This document shows, piece after piece, positions 1 through 5,389 of a stretch of DNA of 5,542 bases. A model generated the notes under the pieces. It searched no databases, was not told the DNA's origin, and worked only from the letters and a program-made list of their open reading frames with translations. A program made the position numbers and the translations under genes. The stretch's first letter is position 1, and each line of letters starts with the position of its first letter. The stretch is from Endomicrobiia bacterium (GTDB lineage: Bacteria; Elusimicrobiota; Endomicrobiia; Endomicrobiales; Endomicrobiaceae), in assembly GCA_009782015.1 (NCBI GenBank), contig WQUP01000092.1:1-5542 (forward strand), given 5' to 3'.

Positions 1-149
1 GATTAATTGTTAATGATAAATGATTAATTATTGTGTTTCGGGAACAGTGTCCCTGAGGGACATTGTCCCCGAGGGACAGTGTCCCCGAAACTTATTACAG
101 GTGCGCAAAGCGCACTCCAAAATTAACCATTAACCATTAATCATTAACC
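1..149. repeat. Palindromic intergenic element with heptamer arms
   Basis: The left arm (1-28) reads as four degenerate heptamers (GATTAAT, TGTTAAT, GATAAAT, GATTAAT). The right arm (122-149) is four heptamers of ATTAACC/ATTAATC. Positions 9-28 pair with 129-148 at 18 of 20 bases. Between the arms lies a 57-bp near-perfect palindrome (35-91) centred on T63, with 24 of 28 paired positions. It is built from GGGACA-N-TGTCCC units closed by GTTTCGGG/CCCGAAAC. A separate small perfect hairpin, GTGCGC-AAA-GCGCAC, lies at 101-115. No reading frame is associated. The element may extend left of the window. Inference: a non-coding mobile or slippage-generated repeat; no function is shown. Confidence 0.75.
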
Positions 150-201
150 ATTGCTCCTTTTTTTAATAATCGGGCTTCTCTAAAAAACCATAAAGTCTGT
201 C

Positions 202-226
202 ATACCGGAAAGTCTCTGTCCGGTAT
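202..226. repeat. CCGGA hairpin repeat, copy 1
   Basis: ATACCGGA (202-209) pairs perfectly with TCCGGTAT (219-226) around a 9-nt loop. Flanking bases (GTC before, CTG after) match the copy at 373-397 when that copy is read on the opposite strand. No T-run follows, so it does not look like an intrinsic terminator. Likely a short dispersed palindromic repeat. Confidence 0.6.
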
Positions 227-243
227 CTGCAGTTGATAAAAGC

Positions 244-278
244 CGACAAAAGCAGGCAGTTAATCCGCTCTTTTGTCG
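244..278. repeat. 9-bp inverted repeat
   Basis: CGACAAAAG (244-252) is the exact reverse complement of CTTTTGTCG (270-278), with a 17-nt spacer. The phrase TTCTTTTGTC recurs near 313-322, next to the 39-bp palindrome. No gene or T-tract is attached. It is probably part of the mosaic of small repeats that fills 160-400. Confidence 0.4.
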
Positions 279-319
279 TCCCCGAGCGTTTAAGTCCAGG
301 TGAACCATTCCGTTCTTTT

Positions 320-358
320 GTCATTGCGATGAAGGACGAAGTCCTGACGAAGCAATCC
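320..358. repeat. 39-bp dispersed palindromic repeat, standalone copy
   Basis: This 39-nt unit begins GTCATTGCG and ends GCAATCC, with a GGAC-GAA-GTCC hairpin in the middle and ATTGC/GCAAT closing the stem. It matches the reverse complement of 5436-5474 at 38 of 39 positions; that copy is the core of an arm-bounded element upstream of the dehydrogenase gene. A rearranged version sits at about 3115-3201. Similar ATTGCGAGGA...GAAGCAATCC palindromes are known as dispersed intergenic repeats in many bacterial genomes (established pattern, not searched here). Confidence 0.75.
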
Positions 359-372
359 AGACTTCAAGTCAG

Positions 373-397
373 ATTCCGGACAACAAATTTCCGGAAT
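373..397. repeat. CCGGA hairpin repeat, copy 2 (inverted)
   Basis: ATTCCGGA (373-380) pairs with TCCGGAAT (390-397) around a 9-nt loop. Read on the minus strand, it aligns with the 202-226 copy, including the outer GTC and ATCTG flanks. The third stem pair is A-T in one copy and T-A in the other, so pairing is kept despite the change. Confidence 0.6.
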
Positions 398-439
398 GAC
401 AAACCAGGGTAGAACCCCCATTGAAAATCTTACGGCAAA

Positions 440-470
440 CAAAAAAGCCGATTGCTAAAAGCAATTGGCT
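440..470 (-). terminator. Terminator-like hairpin, minus strand
   Basis: AGCCGATTGC (446-455) pairs with GCAATTGGCT (461-470) through a 10-bp stem with one G-T pair and a TAAAA loop. On the minus strand the stem is followed by a run of six or more T (from the A-run at 440-446), the usual form of an intrinsic terminator. It would stop leftward transcription that has crossed the GTGCT array. No convincing minus-strand gene precedes it, so its client transcript is unknown; it could equally be a repeat remnant. Confidence 0.5.
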
Positions 471-507
471 CATATTTACTTTAACTGCGCATCTAATGGG
501 GATATAG

Positions 508-590
508 GCTGTGCTGTGCTGTGCTGTGCTGTGCTGTGCTGTGCTGTGCTGTGCTGTGCTGTGCTGTGCTGTGCTGTGCTGTGCTGTGCT
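508..590. repeat. (GTGCT)n pentanucleotide tandem array
   Basis: There are sixteen perfect copies of GTGCT at 511-590, preceded by a partial GCT at 508-510 (83 bp, AGCAC on the other strand). No unit is imperfect, so the array is young or actively slipping. Five is not a multiple of three, so a gain or loss of one unit shifts any frame through it. Both strands are open over the array (STAQH repeats on minus, CAVLC repeats on plus). Neither frame has a good ribosome site or any non-repeat protein content, so I treat this as a microsatellite and not a gene. Confidence 0.95.
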
Positions 591-900
591 TGTTCCCTGT
601 ACTATGGGTTTCCAACGCCGCAAAAAATTCATTCTTGCAATATGAAGCATTTCATTTTTCCAATTTGCGTATCTAAAAACATAAAGCGCAGCGCCGGCGG
701 CGCGCTTAAAAATTCTCAGAAACCGCAGATAAATTGAAAACCATGGATGCTCATATCTTGGTGTAAAGTTGGTTTTCTAGAGACAAATCAAATTGAGGTG
801 TTAAATTCGCAATCTTATATCAAAAAGAGCGGTATTAGTCAATTTTTAACTCTGAAAAATATTTCACATTTATTTTTCAGAATATTCAAAAGGATTTTAA
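591..900. other. Non-coding stretch with GC-rich hairpin
   Basis: No supported gene is present. A GC-rich hairpin at 684-707 (AAGCGC pairing with GCGCTT, inner CGC/GCG) stands out in otherwise AT-rich DNA; A/T-rich flanks on both sides give it a weak terminator look on either strand. From about 800 the sequence becomes strongly AT-rich and leads into the promoter region of the gene at 970. The 12-mer TAAATTCGCAAT occurs at 802-813 and again at 936-947. Confidence 0.5.
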
Positions 901-910
901 TCTTGATTTG

Positions 911-916
911 TATAAT
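911..916 (+). promoter_or_regulatory. Candidate -10 box for the repeat-protein gene
   Basis: A perfect TATAAT hexamer lies 53 bases before the ATG at 970, inside a strongly AT-rich stretch. No convincing TTGACA-like -35 sits 16-18 bases upstream (the region reads AAAAGG), so recognition may depend on the AT-rich upstream DNA or the box may be fortuitous. Predicted transcription start is near 923. Confidence 0.4.
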
Positions 917-969
917 ATTTTTGTAATAAAAATAATAAATTCGCAATTATGACGCAAAAGGAGGCAGAA

Positions 970-1734
970 ATGAAAAAAGAAAAAGTCTTGGCAGCGGCAG
1001 TTTTAGTATTGTTAGCTTCGCAGGGCGCGCTCTTTGCGCAAACGGCTACAAGCAGCGAGAATGACGGAGACATCAAATCTGTTTATCGGGGAAGGTTTGT
1101 TTCAGTTAAAGACTCATATGTTGCAACACCCTCTAAAGACGGCACCGCATCCGCGACTTCCGTCAACAAAACGCCTAAGGCTACCGGCGATTTTTATCCT
1201 ATGCTTCCGCCGCCTACGGAACCAAAGGTTGCGGAACCTAAACATGAGATTAATGATGGACCCATTATCAATCCACCACCTCCTCCGGAACCAAAGGTTG
1301 CGGAACATAAACGTAAGATTAATGATGGACCCATTATCAATCCACCTCCTCCTCCGGAACCAAAGGTTGCGGAACATAAACGTAAGATTAATGATGGACC
1401 CATTATCAATCCACCTCCTCCTCCGGAAGAGAAACCAACGGTTGCGGAACCAATTTTGGACCCCGTTGAGAAACCTATTGATGAGGATTCGAAACCATAT
1501 ATCATGAACCCGCCTCCTCCAGAACAGAAACCAACGGTTGCGGAACCAATTTTGGACCCCGTTGAGAAACCTATTGATGAGGATTCGAAACCCTATATCA
1601 TGAATCCGCCGCCTACGGAACCAACGGTGGTTTCAGAGCCGAAGCCTAAGCCACATACTCCGTTTTTGAAACCTCCTACTCCCCCTGTTGCTGTCGAGAA
1701 AGGCAAGCAGGTCAGTGACGGCTACAAAAAATAA
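970..1734 (+). CDS. Exported proline-rich tandem-repeat protein, unknown function
   Basis: The product is 254 residues. I chose ATG 970 because AAGGAGG at 958-964 ends five bases before it, and because translation from here opens directly with a signal peptide: MKKEK, then a hydrophobic stretch (residues 6-22) ending GALFA, with likely signal peptidase I cleavage between A23 and Q24. The in-frame ATG at 949 has no Shine-Dalgarno. There is no lipobox cysteine. After a Ser/Thr-rich segment (24-83) come three 23-residue repeats (84-106, 107-129, 130-152) of the type EPKVAEHKRKINDGPIINPPPPP-like, each ending in polyproline, then two 32-residue repeats (153-184, 185-216) containing TVAEPILDPVEKPIDEDSKP and ending YIMNPPP. 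A Pro/Lys-rich tail follows, ending DGYKK. No folded domain or catalytic motif is visible; it should be extended and disordered in the periplasm or outside the cell. A periplasm-spanning spacer, surface protein or binding scaffold is possible. It stands alone, with its own likely promoter and terminator. Confidence 0.85.
   Translation: MKKEKVLAAAVLVLLASQGALFAQTATSSENDGDIKSVYRGRFVSVKDSYVATPSKDGTASATSVNKTPKATGDFYPMLPPPTEPKVAEPKHEINDGPIINPPPPPEPKVAEHKRKINDGPIINPPPPPEPKVAEHKRKINDGPIINPPPPPEEKPTVAEPILDPVEKPIDEDSKPYIMNPPPPEQKPTVAEPILDPVEKPIDEDSKPYIMNPPPTEPTVVSEPKPKPHTPFLKPPTPPVAVEKGKQVSDGYKK
1219..1425 (+). repeat. Three 69-bp in-frame tandem repeats (type A)
   Basis: Units at 1219-1287, 1288-1356 and 1357-1425 start with GAACCAAAGGTTGCGGAA and end in CCNCCTCCTCCG. 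The second and third are identical base for base; the first differs at a few positions. Each encodes 23 residues with a VAE...INDGPIINPPPPP pattern. The identity at silent sites points to very recent duplication or conversion. Confidence 0.95.
1426..1617 (+). repeat. Two 96-bp in-frame tandem repeats (type B)
   Basis: Units at 1426-1521 and 1522-1617 differ mainly at one early base (GAAGAG/GAACAG) and a few bases near the 3' end. Each encodes 32 residues. They share the VAE start and the I-x-N-PPP end with the type A units, so B probably derives from A by an acidic insertion (ILDPVEKPIDEDSKP) in the middle. Confidence 0.95.
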
Positions 1735-1744
1735 GCTTGAATAT

Positions 1745-1789
1745 CAAAAAAAATCTCCCGTAACCTTTTGTTACGGGAGATTTTTTTTT
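1745..1789. terminator. Strong bidirectional intrinsic terminator
   Basis: AAATCTCCCGTAAC (1751-1764) pairs perfectly with GTTACGGGAGATTT (1770-1783) around a CTTTT loop. It is flanked by an A-run on the left and a T-run on the right. It lies 10-11 bases after the stop of the repeat-protein gene and about 30 bases downstream of the etfA stop on the other strand, so it can end both convergent transcripts. Confidence 0.95.
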
Positions 1790-1816
1790 ACTTATTACTT
1801 TTTACTTATTACTTGC
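1790..1816. repeat. Short heptamer array downstream of etfA
   Basis: ACTTATT, ACTTTTT, ACTTATT and a partial ACTT follow one another with a 7-base period at 1790-1814. On the minus strand these read AAGTAAT/AAGTAAA units, beginning five bases after the etfA stop codon (1820-1822). The period and position match the arms of the larger elements after the other minus-strand genes, although there is no opposing arm here. Confidence 0.55.
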
Positions 1817-1819
1817 CGT

Positions 1820-3052
1820 TTATATTGCGCATCTTGATTTCTTTATTTCGCTGATGATTTTCGGAATGATTTCGTATAAATCGCCTTCTAAAGCGTAAGT
1901 CGCTGTCTGCATCATCGGGCATGTGGCGTCTTTATTGATCGCTATTATCGTATCGGACGAACTCATTCCGACCATATGCTGAATTTGTCCGGAGATGCCG
2001 CATGCTATATAAACTTTAGGCGCCACGGTTCTGCCGGTCTGGCCGACCTGGTGAGAATAAGGTATCCAGTCTGAGTCCACTGCGGCTCTTGACGAACCTA
2101 CCGCTCCGCCGAGAAGTTCCGCAAACTCTTCGATAAGTTTAAACCCTTCGGGTTTACCTAGGCCTCTTCCGCCGGATACTATTATATCTGCGTCGGAAAG
2201 ATTTACATGCGCGCTGGCGTCTTTTATAAATCCGAGGAATTTTGTCCTGTTTATCAAAGTCGAAACGTCAACTTTATTTTCAATCACTTCGCCTTTTCTG
2301 CCGTTTTCCGCTTTAGCTTCTTTGAAAACTTTATGCCTTACGGTCGCCATCTGCGGACGGTGTCTGGGAGTCAAAATCGTCGCCATAATGTTTCCGCCGA
2401 AAGCGGGACGCGTCTGCAAAAGGTTTCTTGTCTGGGGATCTATATCCAATGCAGTGCAGTCAGCGGTCAAACCGGTCTGGATTTTCGCGGCTACTCTCGA
2501 CGCAAAAGAACGCCCTATATTCGTCGCGCCCATGAGAATTATCTCTGGCTTTTCTTTTTCTATAAGCTTAGTGAGAATGCTGGCGTAAGGATCGTCCTGA
2601 AACTCTATAAAAACGGGATCGTCGAACAAATAAACTTTGTCCGCGCCTCTGTCTATTAAATCCTGCGCTTTGGACTTTATGTTTGAGCCGATTAAAACCG
2701 CGCTCAAAGGAACGTTGAGCTGTTTTGCAAGGCGCGAGCCTTCGTTTAAAAGCTCGTAAACTACGTGGGAAATTTCGCCGTGTCTCTGCTCGGCGTAAAC
2801 CCAGACGCCTCTGTATTCGTCTTTATTTACTCCGGCCTGAGGCGCGTCTTTTTTCATTTCAATAGCTTTAAATTTGCATGCGTCGACGCACGCTCCGCAA
2901 AATACGCATTTGTTCAAATCTATCACGGCAAGCGGCTGTTTTCTGGGATGCTCCGGTCTTTCAACCATAGCAATTGCGCCGAAGTTACACGCTCCGACGC
3001 ATAATTTGCATCCTACGCATTTTTCATTTAATACTACTATCTGGTTTGCCAT
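1820..3052 (-). CDS. etfA: Electron transfer flavoprotein alpha subunit with fused 2[4Fe-4S] ferredoxin domain
   Basis: The 410-residue product is about 80 longer than a plain EtfA because of an N-terminal ferredoxin domain. This has two complete CxxCxxCxxxC motifs, C12-C15-C18-C22 and C49-C52-C55-C59. EtfA domain I starts near residue 80 (YRGVWVYAEQRHG). The C-terminal FAD domain shows GGRG (294-297), SR (321-322), QVGQTG (335-340), GISGQIQH (352-359) and INKD (372-375), ending with the usual YALEGDLYEIIP. ATG 3052 is supported by GAGG at 3060-3063, seven bases upstream. In CarE of Acetobacterium caffeyl-CoA reductase and in LctC-type lactate dehydrogenase complexes the same fusion occurs in electron-bifurcating enzymes, where the clusters are thought to pass low-potential electrons to ferredoxin. 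Cytoplasmic; partner is EtfB encoded just upstream. Bifurcation here is inferred from homology and context. Confidence 0.96.
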   Translation of the reverse strand: MANQIVVLNEKCVGCKLCVGACNFGAIAMVERPEHPRKQPLAVIDLNKCVFCGACVDACKFKAIEMKKDAPQAGVNKDEYRGVWVYAEQRHGEISHVVYELLNEGSRLAKQLNVPLSAVLIGSNIKSKAQDLIDRGADKVYLFDDPVFIEFQDDPYASILTKLIEKEKPEIILMGATNIGRSFASRVAAKIQTGLTADCTALDIDPQTRNLLQTRPAFGGNIMATILTPRHRPQMATVRHKVFKEAKAENGRKGEVIENKVDVSTLINRTKFLGFIKDASAHVNLSDADIIVSGGRGLGKPEGFKLIEEFAELLGGAVGSSRAAVDSDWIPYSHQVGQTGRTVAPKVYIACGISGQIQHMVGMSSSDTIIAINKDATCPMMQTATYALEGDLYEIIPKIISEIKKSRCAI

Positions 3053-3068
3053 TCTTTAACCTCACAAA

Positions 3069-3248
3069 AGAGTGGAGAGTGGGGAGTGAAGAGTGAAGAT
3101 ACTGCAACTGCTCTGGATCGCTTTCCCCGATTACGAATTTCGGGGACAGACTCGTCAGTGGAATAACGGACTTTAACAACTTCGTCCTTCCTCGCAATGA
3201 CGGCCTTTGCCGTATCTTCACTCTTCACTTTTCACTCTTCACTCTGTC
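3069..3248. repeat. Heptamer-armed inverted-repeat element R1 (etfB-etfA junction)
   Basis: The left arm (3069-3102) is four AGAGTGR-type heptamers ending GATAC. The right arm (GTATC from 3212, ending CTGTC at 3248) is four TTCACTY heptamers. They pair at 30 of 34 positions. The 109-base core begins TGCAACTGCTCTGGAT as in R3 and ends with the same 23 bases as the 39-bp palindrome (3179-3201). Its middle differs and includes a CCCCGA/TCGGGG hairpin (3125-3145). The element starts five bases before the etfA Shine-Dalgarno (on that strand, ends there) and lies four bases after the etfB stop. In the mRNA it would form a long stem. Confidence 0.85.
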
Positions 3249-3252
3249 TTTT

Positions 3253-4038
3253 TTATATTATTCCCATATCCGACATCTTTCTTACCAAAGCGGCAGCTTG
3301 TTCTTGGGCTTCGCCTTTAAATTTTTCTCCGCCGGCTCTTTGTTTGGGCGTAAAAATTTTCATGACCTGCGTCGGAGAACCGTTGAGACCGATTCTTTTA
3401 ACATCGGCTCCGATATCCGCCGCTGCAAAAGTTTTTATGACGGCTTTTTTAGCGGCCATCTTGCCTTTGAGCGATGCTATTCTCGGATTGTTGATTTCTT
3501 TTACGACAGGGATAAGCGCGGGAACAGGAGACTCTATCAAATCGTATCCGTCTTCCATCATTCTTTCGACTTTCATCGTCTTATCGTTTATGTCTTCTAT
3601 TTTTTTGACGTAGGCTATGTGCGGTATATTGAGCATTTCCGCGATTCCCGGGCCTACCTGGGCGGTGTCGCCGTCGGTGGCCTGCTTGCCGCAGATGATT
3701 ATTCCGTAATCGCCTATGTGTTTTATCGCAGAAGAAAGAGCATAAGAAGTGGCGAGCGTGTCTGCGCCGCCGAAAGCCCTGTCGCTAACCAAAACAGCTT
3801 CGTCCGCCCCTCTTGAAATGGCTTCTCTTAGCGCGGCTTCTGCTTGAGGCGGCCCCATGGTTATGACCACGCATTTTCCGCCGGTTCTTTCTTTGAGCCT
3901 GACGCCTTCTTCAATGGCATACTCGTCAAAAGGATTGATTATAGACTCAACGCCTTCTCTTTTAAGCCTTCCGGTTTCCGCGTCAATCTGAACGTTAGTT
4001 GTGTTGGGAACCTGTTTGATGCAAACTATTATATTCAT
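3253..4038 (-). CDS. etfB: Electron transfer flavoprotein beta subunit, bifurcating type
   Basis: The product is 261 residues, normal for EtfB. I start at ATG 4038, where GGAG (4044-4047) ends five bases upstream and the family start MNIIVCIKQVP is met at once. An in-frame ATG at 4137 would add 33 residues read from the repeat element and is spurious. Recognisable parts are KQVP (8-11), NPFDEYAIEEG (35-45), GPPQAEAALREAISRGADEA (62-81), DRAFGGADTLATSYAL (86-101), the flavin/nucleotide loop DGDTAQVGP (122-130) and the partner-recognition loop NPRIASLKG (184-192). DGDTAQVGP is the form found in bifurcating and FixA-like EtfBs; mitochondrial-type subunits have DDDxNQTGQM there and bind AMP. Inference: it carries the NADH-oxidising bifurcating FAD. 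It lies between the dehydrogenase and etfA, each gap holding a repeat element. Confidence 0.96.
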   Translation of the reverse strand: MNIIVCIKQVPNTTNVQIDAETGRLKREGVESIINPFDEYAIEEGVRLKERTGGKCVVITMGPPQAEAALREAISRGADEAVLVSDRAFGGADTLATSYALSSAIKHIGDYGIIICGKQATDGDTAQVGPGIAEMLNIPHIAYVKKIEDINDKTMKVERMMEDGYDLIESPVPALIPVVKEINNPRIASLKGKMAAKKAVIKTFAAADIGADVKRIGLNGSPTQVMKIFTPKQRAGGEKFKGEAQEQAAALVRKMSDMGII

Positions 4039-4053
4039 TTTTTCTCCGAAAAA

Positions 4054-4199
4054 AGAGTGGGGAGTTGAGAGTGAAGAGCGGAGATACTGCCAAAGGCAAC
4101 CCCTCACCCTCAGGCTTTGCCTGTCCCTCTCCCGCAAGGAACGAGGGAACTACTTTCTTTCCGTATCTTCACTCTTCACTTTTCACTCTTCACTCTGTC
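4054..4199. repeat. Heptamer-armed inverted-repeat element R2 (dehydrogenase-etfB junction)
   Basis: The left arm 4054-4087 pairs with the right arm ending at 4199 at 27 of 34 positions. The right arm is identical to those of R1 and R3 over 38 bases (4162-4199). The core is unrelated to the R1/R3 cores: it contains TGCC-AAA-GGCA (4088-4098), AGGC-TTT-GCCT (4112-4122) and a CCCTC/GAGGG hairpin (4125-4147) resembling the widespread CCCTCACCC...CTCTCCCGCAAGG type of repeat. One base separates it from the dehydrogenase stop; six separate it from the etfB Shine-Dalgarno. Confidence 0.85.
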
Positions 4200-4200
4200 T

Positions 4201-5367
4201 TTATTTTTTTGCGGCCGACTCTTTTATTAAATTCAGCGCTATTTCGTTTTTCTGTATCTGGCTTGTGCCTTCGTACAGCGTCGTGATTTTCGCGTCTCTC
4301 ATCATTTTTTCAACCGGATACTCTCTCATGTATCCGTATCCGCCGAAAATCTGGACGGCGTTTGTCGTAACTTTCATTGCGACTTCGGAGCAATAAAGCT
4401 TAGCCATGGCTGACTCTTTGCTCGTTCTTTCGCCGGTGCCTTTGTCTATGTTTCTTGCAACCATGTAAAGCAGGCATCTTGCCGCTTCAACTTCGGTCGC
4501 CATATCGGCTAACATATGCTGTATTCCCTGAAACGACGCTATCGCCTGGCCGAACTGAACTCTTTTTCTGGCATACGCTACCGCTTCTTCAAGAGCCCCG
4601 GCGGCTATGCCGAGAGCCTGCGAGGCAACGCCGGGACGCGAGTTATCGAGAGTAGCCTGAGCTATCATCAAACCGTGCCCTTCTTTGCCGAGAAGCTGGT
4701 CTTTGTGCACTCTGCAGTTATTAAATATGAGCTCTCTTGTGGAAGAAGCTTTTATGCCCATCTTTTTTTCTTTTTTGCCGAACTCAAAACCAGGCATGCC
4801 TTTTTCAAGAATGAAGCATGAAATGCCTCTGGCGCCCCTTGAGGGATTAGTCTTTGCAAAAATCGTATAAGTTTCGGCGTCTCCGCCGTTGGTGATAAAG
4901 CACTTTGTGCCGTTAAGCACGTAATAATCGCCGTCTTTAACGGCTGTGGTTCTCATTCCTGTAGCGTCGGATCCTGCTTCGGCTTCAGTTAAGCCGAAAG
5001 CGGCAAGTTTTTTTCCGGAAGCTATGTCCGGAAGATATTTTTTCTTTTGCGCGTCGTTGCCGGCTATGAGAATAGGCAATGTTCCAAGCGCGGTTGCGGC
5101 AAGCGATAAAGCGATTGCTCCGTCGACTTTGCAAAGCTCTTCGACTACCAAAACCAGCCCCATTATTCCTTTTCCGAACCCGCCGTACTCTTCGGGAATA
5201 TAAACGCCGCAGAGATCCGCCTGGGCAAATTCTTTAACTATTTCCCACGGAAACTCTTCTTTTTCGTCATAATGCTCTCTCACGGGCTTCATCTTTTCCT
5301 GCGCTACTGTGCGCGCGGTTTCAACCATCATCTGTTCTTCTTCGGATAGAAAATAGTCCATTGCCAT
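4201..5367 (-). CDS. Acyl-CoA dehydrogenase (butyryl-CoA/enoyl-CoA reductase type)
   Basis: The 388-residue flavoprotein has full family length. ATG 5367 is preceded by GGGAG (5374-5378) at six bases; an ATG two codons later is less well spaced. The N-terminal helical domain begins FLSEEEQ. The family signature FGLTEAEAGSD is at 124-134, FITNGG at 157-162, the C-terminal flavin/subunit segment RVQFG at 269-273, and QIFGGYGYMREYPVEKMMRD at 339-358. E366 in YEGTSQIQ is at the position of the catalytic glutamate of medium- and short-chain members. Known enzymes interconvert acyl-CoA and trans-2-enoyl-CoA with an Etf as partner. Being encoded first, ahead of bifurcating-type etfB and etfA, suggests it works as an NADH-linked enoyl-CoA reductase such as Bcd or CarC. 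Substrate chain length (crotonyl-CoA, a longer chain or an aryl-acryloyl-CoA) cannot be read from the sequence. Confidence 0.93.
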   Translation of the reverse strand: MAMDYFLSEEEQMMVETARTVAQEKMKPVREHYDEKEEFPWEIVKEFAQADLCGVYIPEEYGGFGKGIMGLVLVVEELCKVDGAIALSLAATALGTLPILIAGNDAQKKKYLPDIASGKKLAAFGLTEAEAGSDATGMRTTAVKDGDYYVLNGTKCFITNGGDAETYTIFAKTNPSRGARGISCFILEKGMPGFEFGKKEKKMGIKASSTRELIFNNCRVHKDQLLGKEGHGLMIAQATLDNSRPGVASQALGIAAGALEEAVAYARKRVQFGQAIASFQGIQHMLADMATEVEAARCLLYMVARNIDKGTGERTSKESAMAKLYCSEVAMKVTTNAVQIFGGYGYMREYPVEKMMRDAKITTLYEGTSQIQKNEIALNLIKESAAKK

Positions 5368-5389
5368 TTTAAACTCCCTTATTAACGGC

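Noticed and set aside
508..590. CRISPR array
   Set aside because: The units are 5 bases long and directly adjacent, with no spacers of unique sequence; this is a microsatellite.
369..650. Minus-strand 93-residue frame with STAQH repeats
   Set aside because: It is a pentamer array read in frame, with only a weak GGA upstream, an internal terminator-like hairpin before its stop, and repeat-derived sequence at the C-terminus.
465..737. Plus-strand 90-residue frame with CAVLC repeats
   Set aside because: Also the pentamer array in frame. It has no Shine-Dalgarno, its start lies within the 446-470 hairpin region, and its tail crosses a GC-rich hairpin.
1194..1505. Minus-strand glycine-rich frame opposite the repeat protein
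   Set aside because: It is the reverse of the proline codons (CCN read as NGG) and has no independent start signal; the plus-strand frame has signal peptide, Shine-Dalgarno and terminator.
1219..1617. CRISPR-like or non-coding direct repeats
   Set aside because: The periods are 69 and 96 bases, both multiples of three, inside one continuous frame with signal peptide and ribosome site; they are protein repeats.
2207..2659. Plus-strand frame inside etfA
   Set aside because: It is a shadow of the etfA coding strand without recognisable protein content; etfA motifs run through the whole interval.
3069..3248. Intrinsic terminator between etfB and etfA
   Set aside because: The arms form a long stem, but only a short, interrupted T/A run is near the end and the loop is over 100 bases. 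It does not fit an efficient intrinsic terminator.
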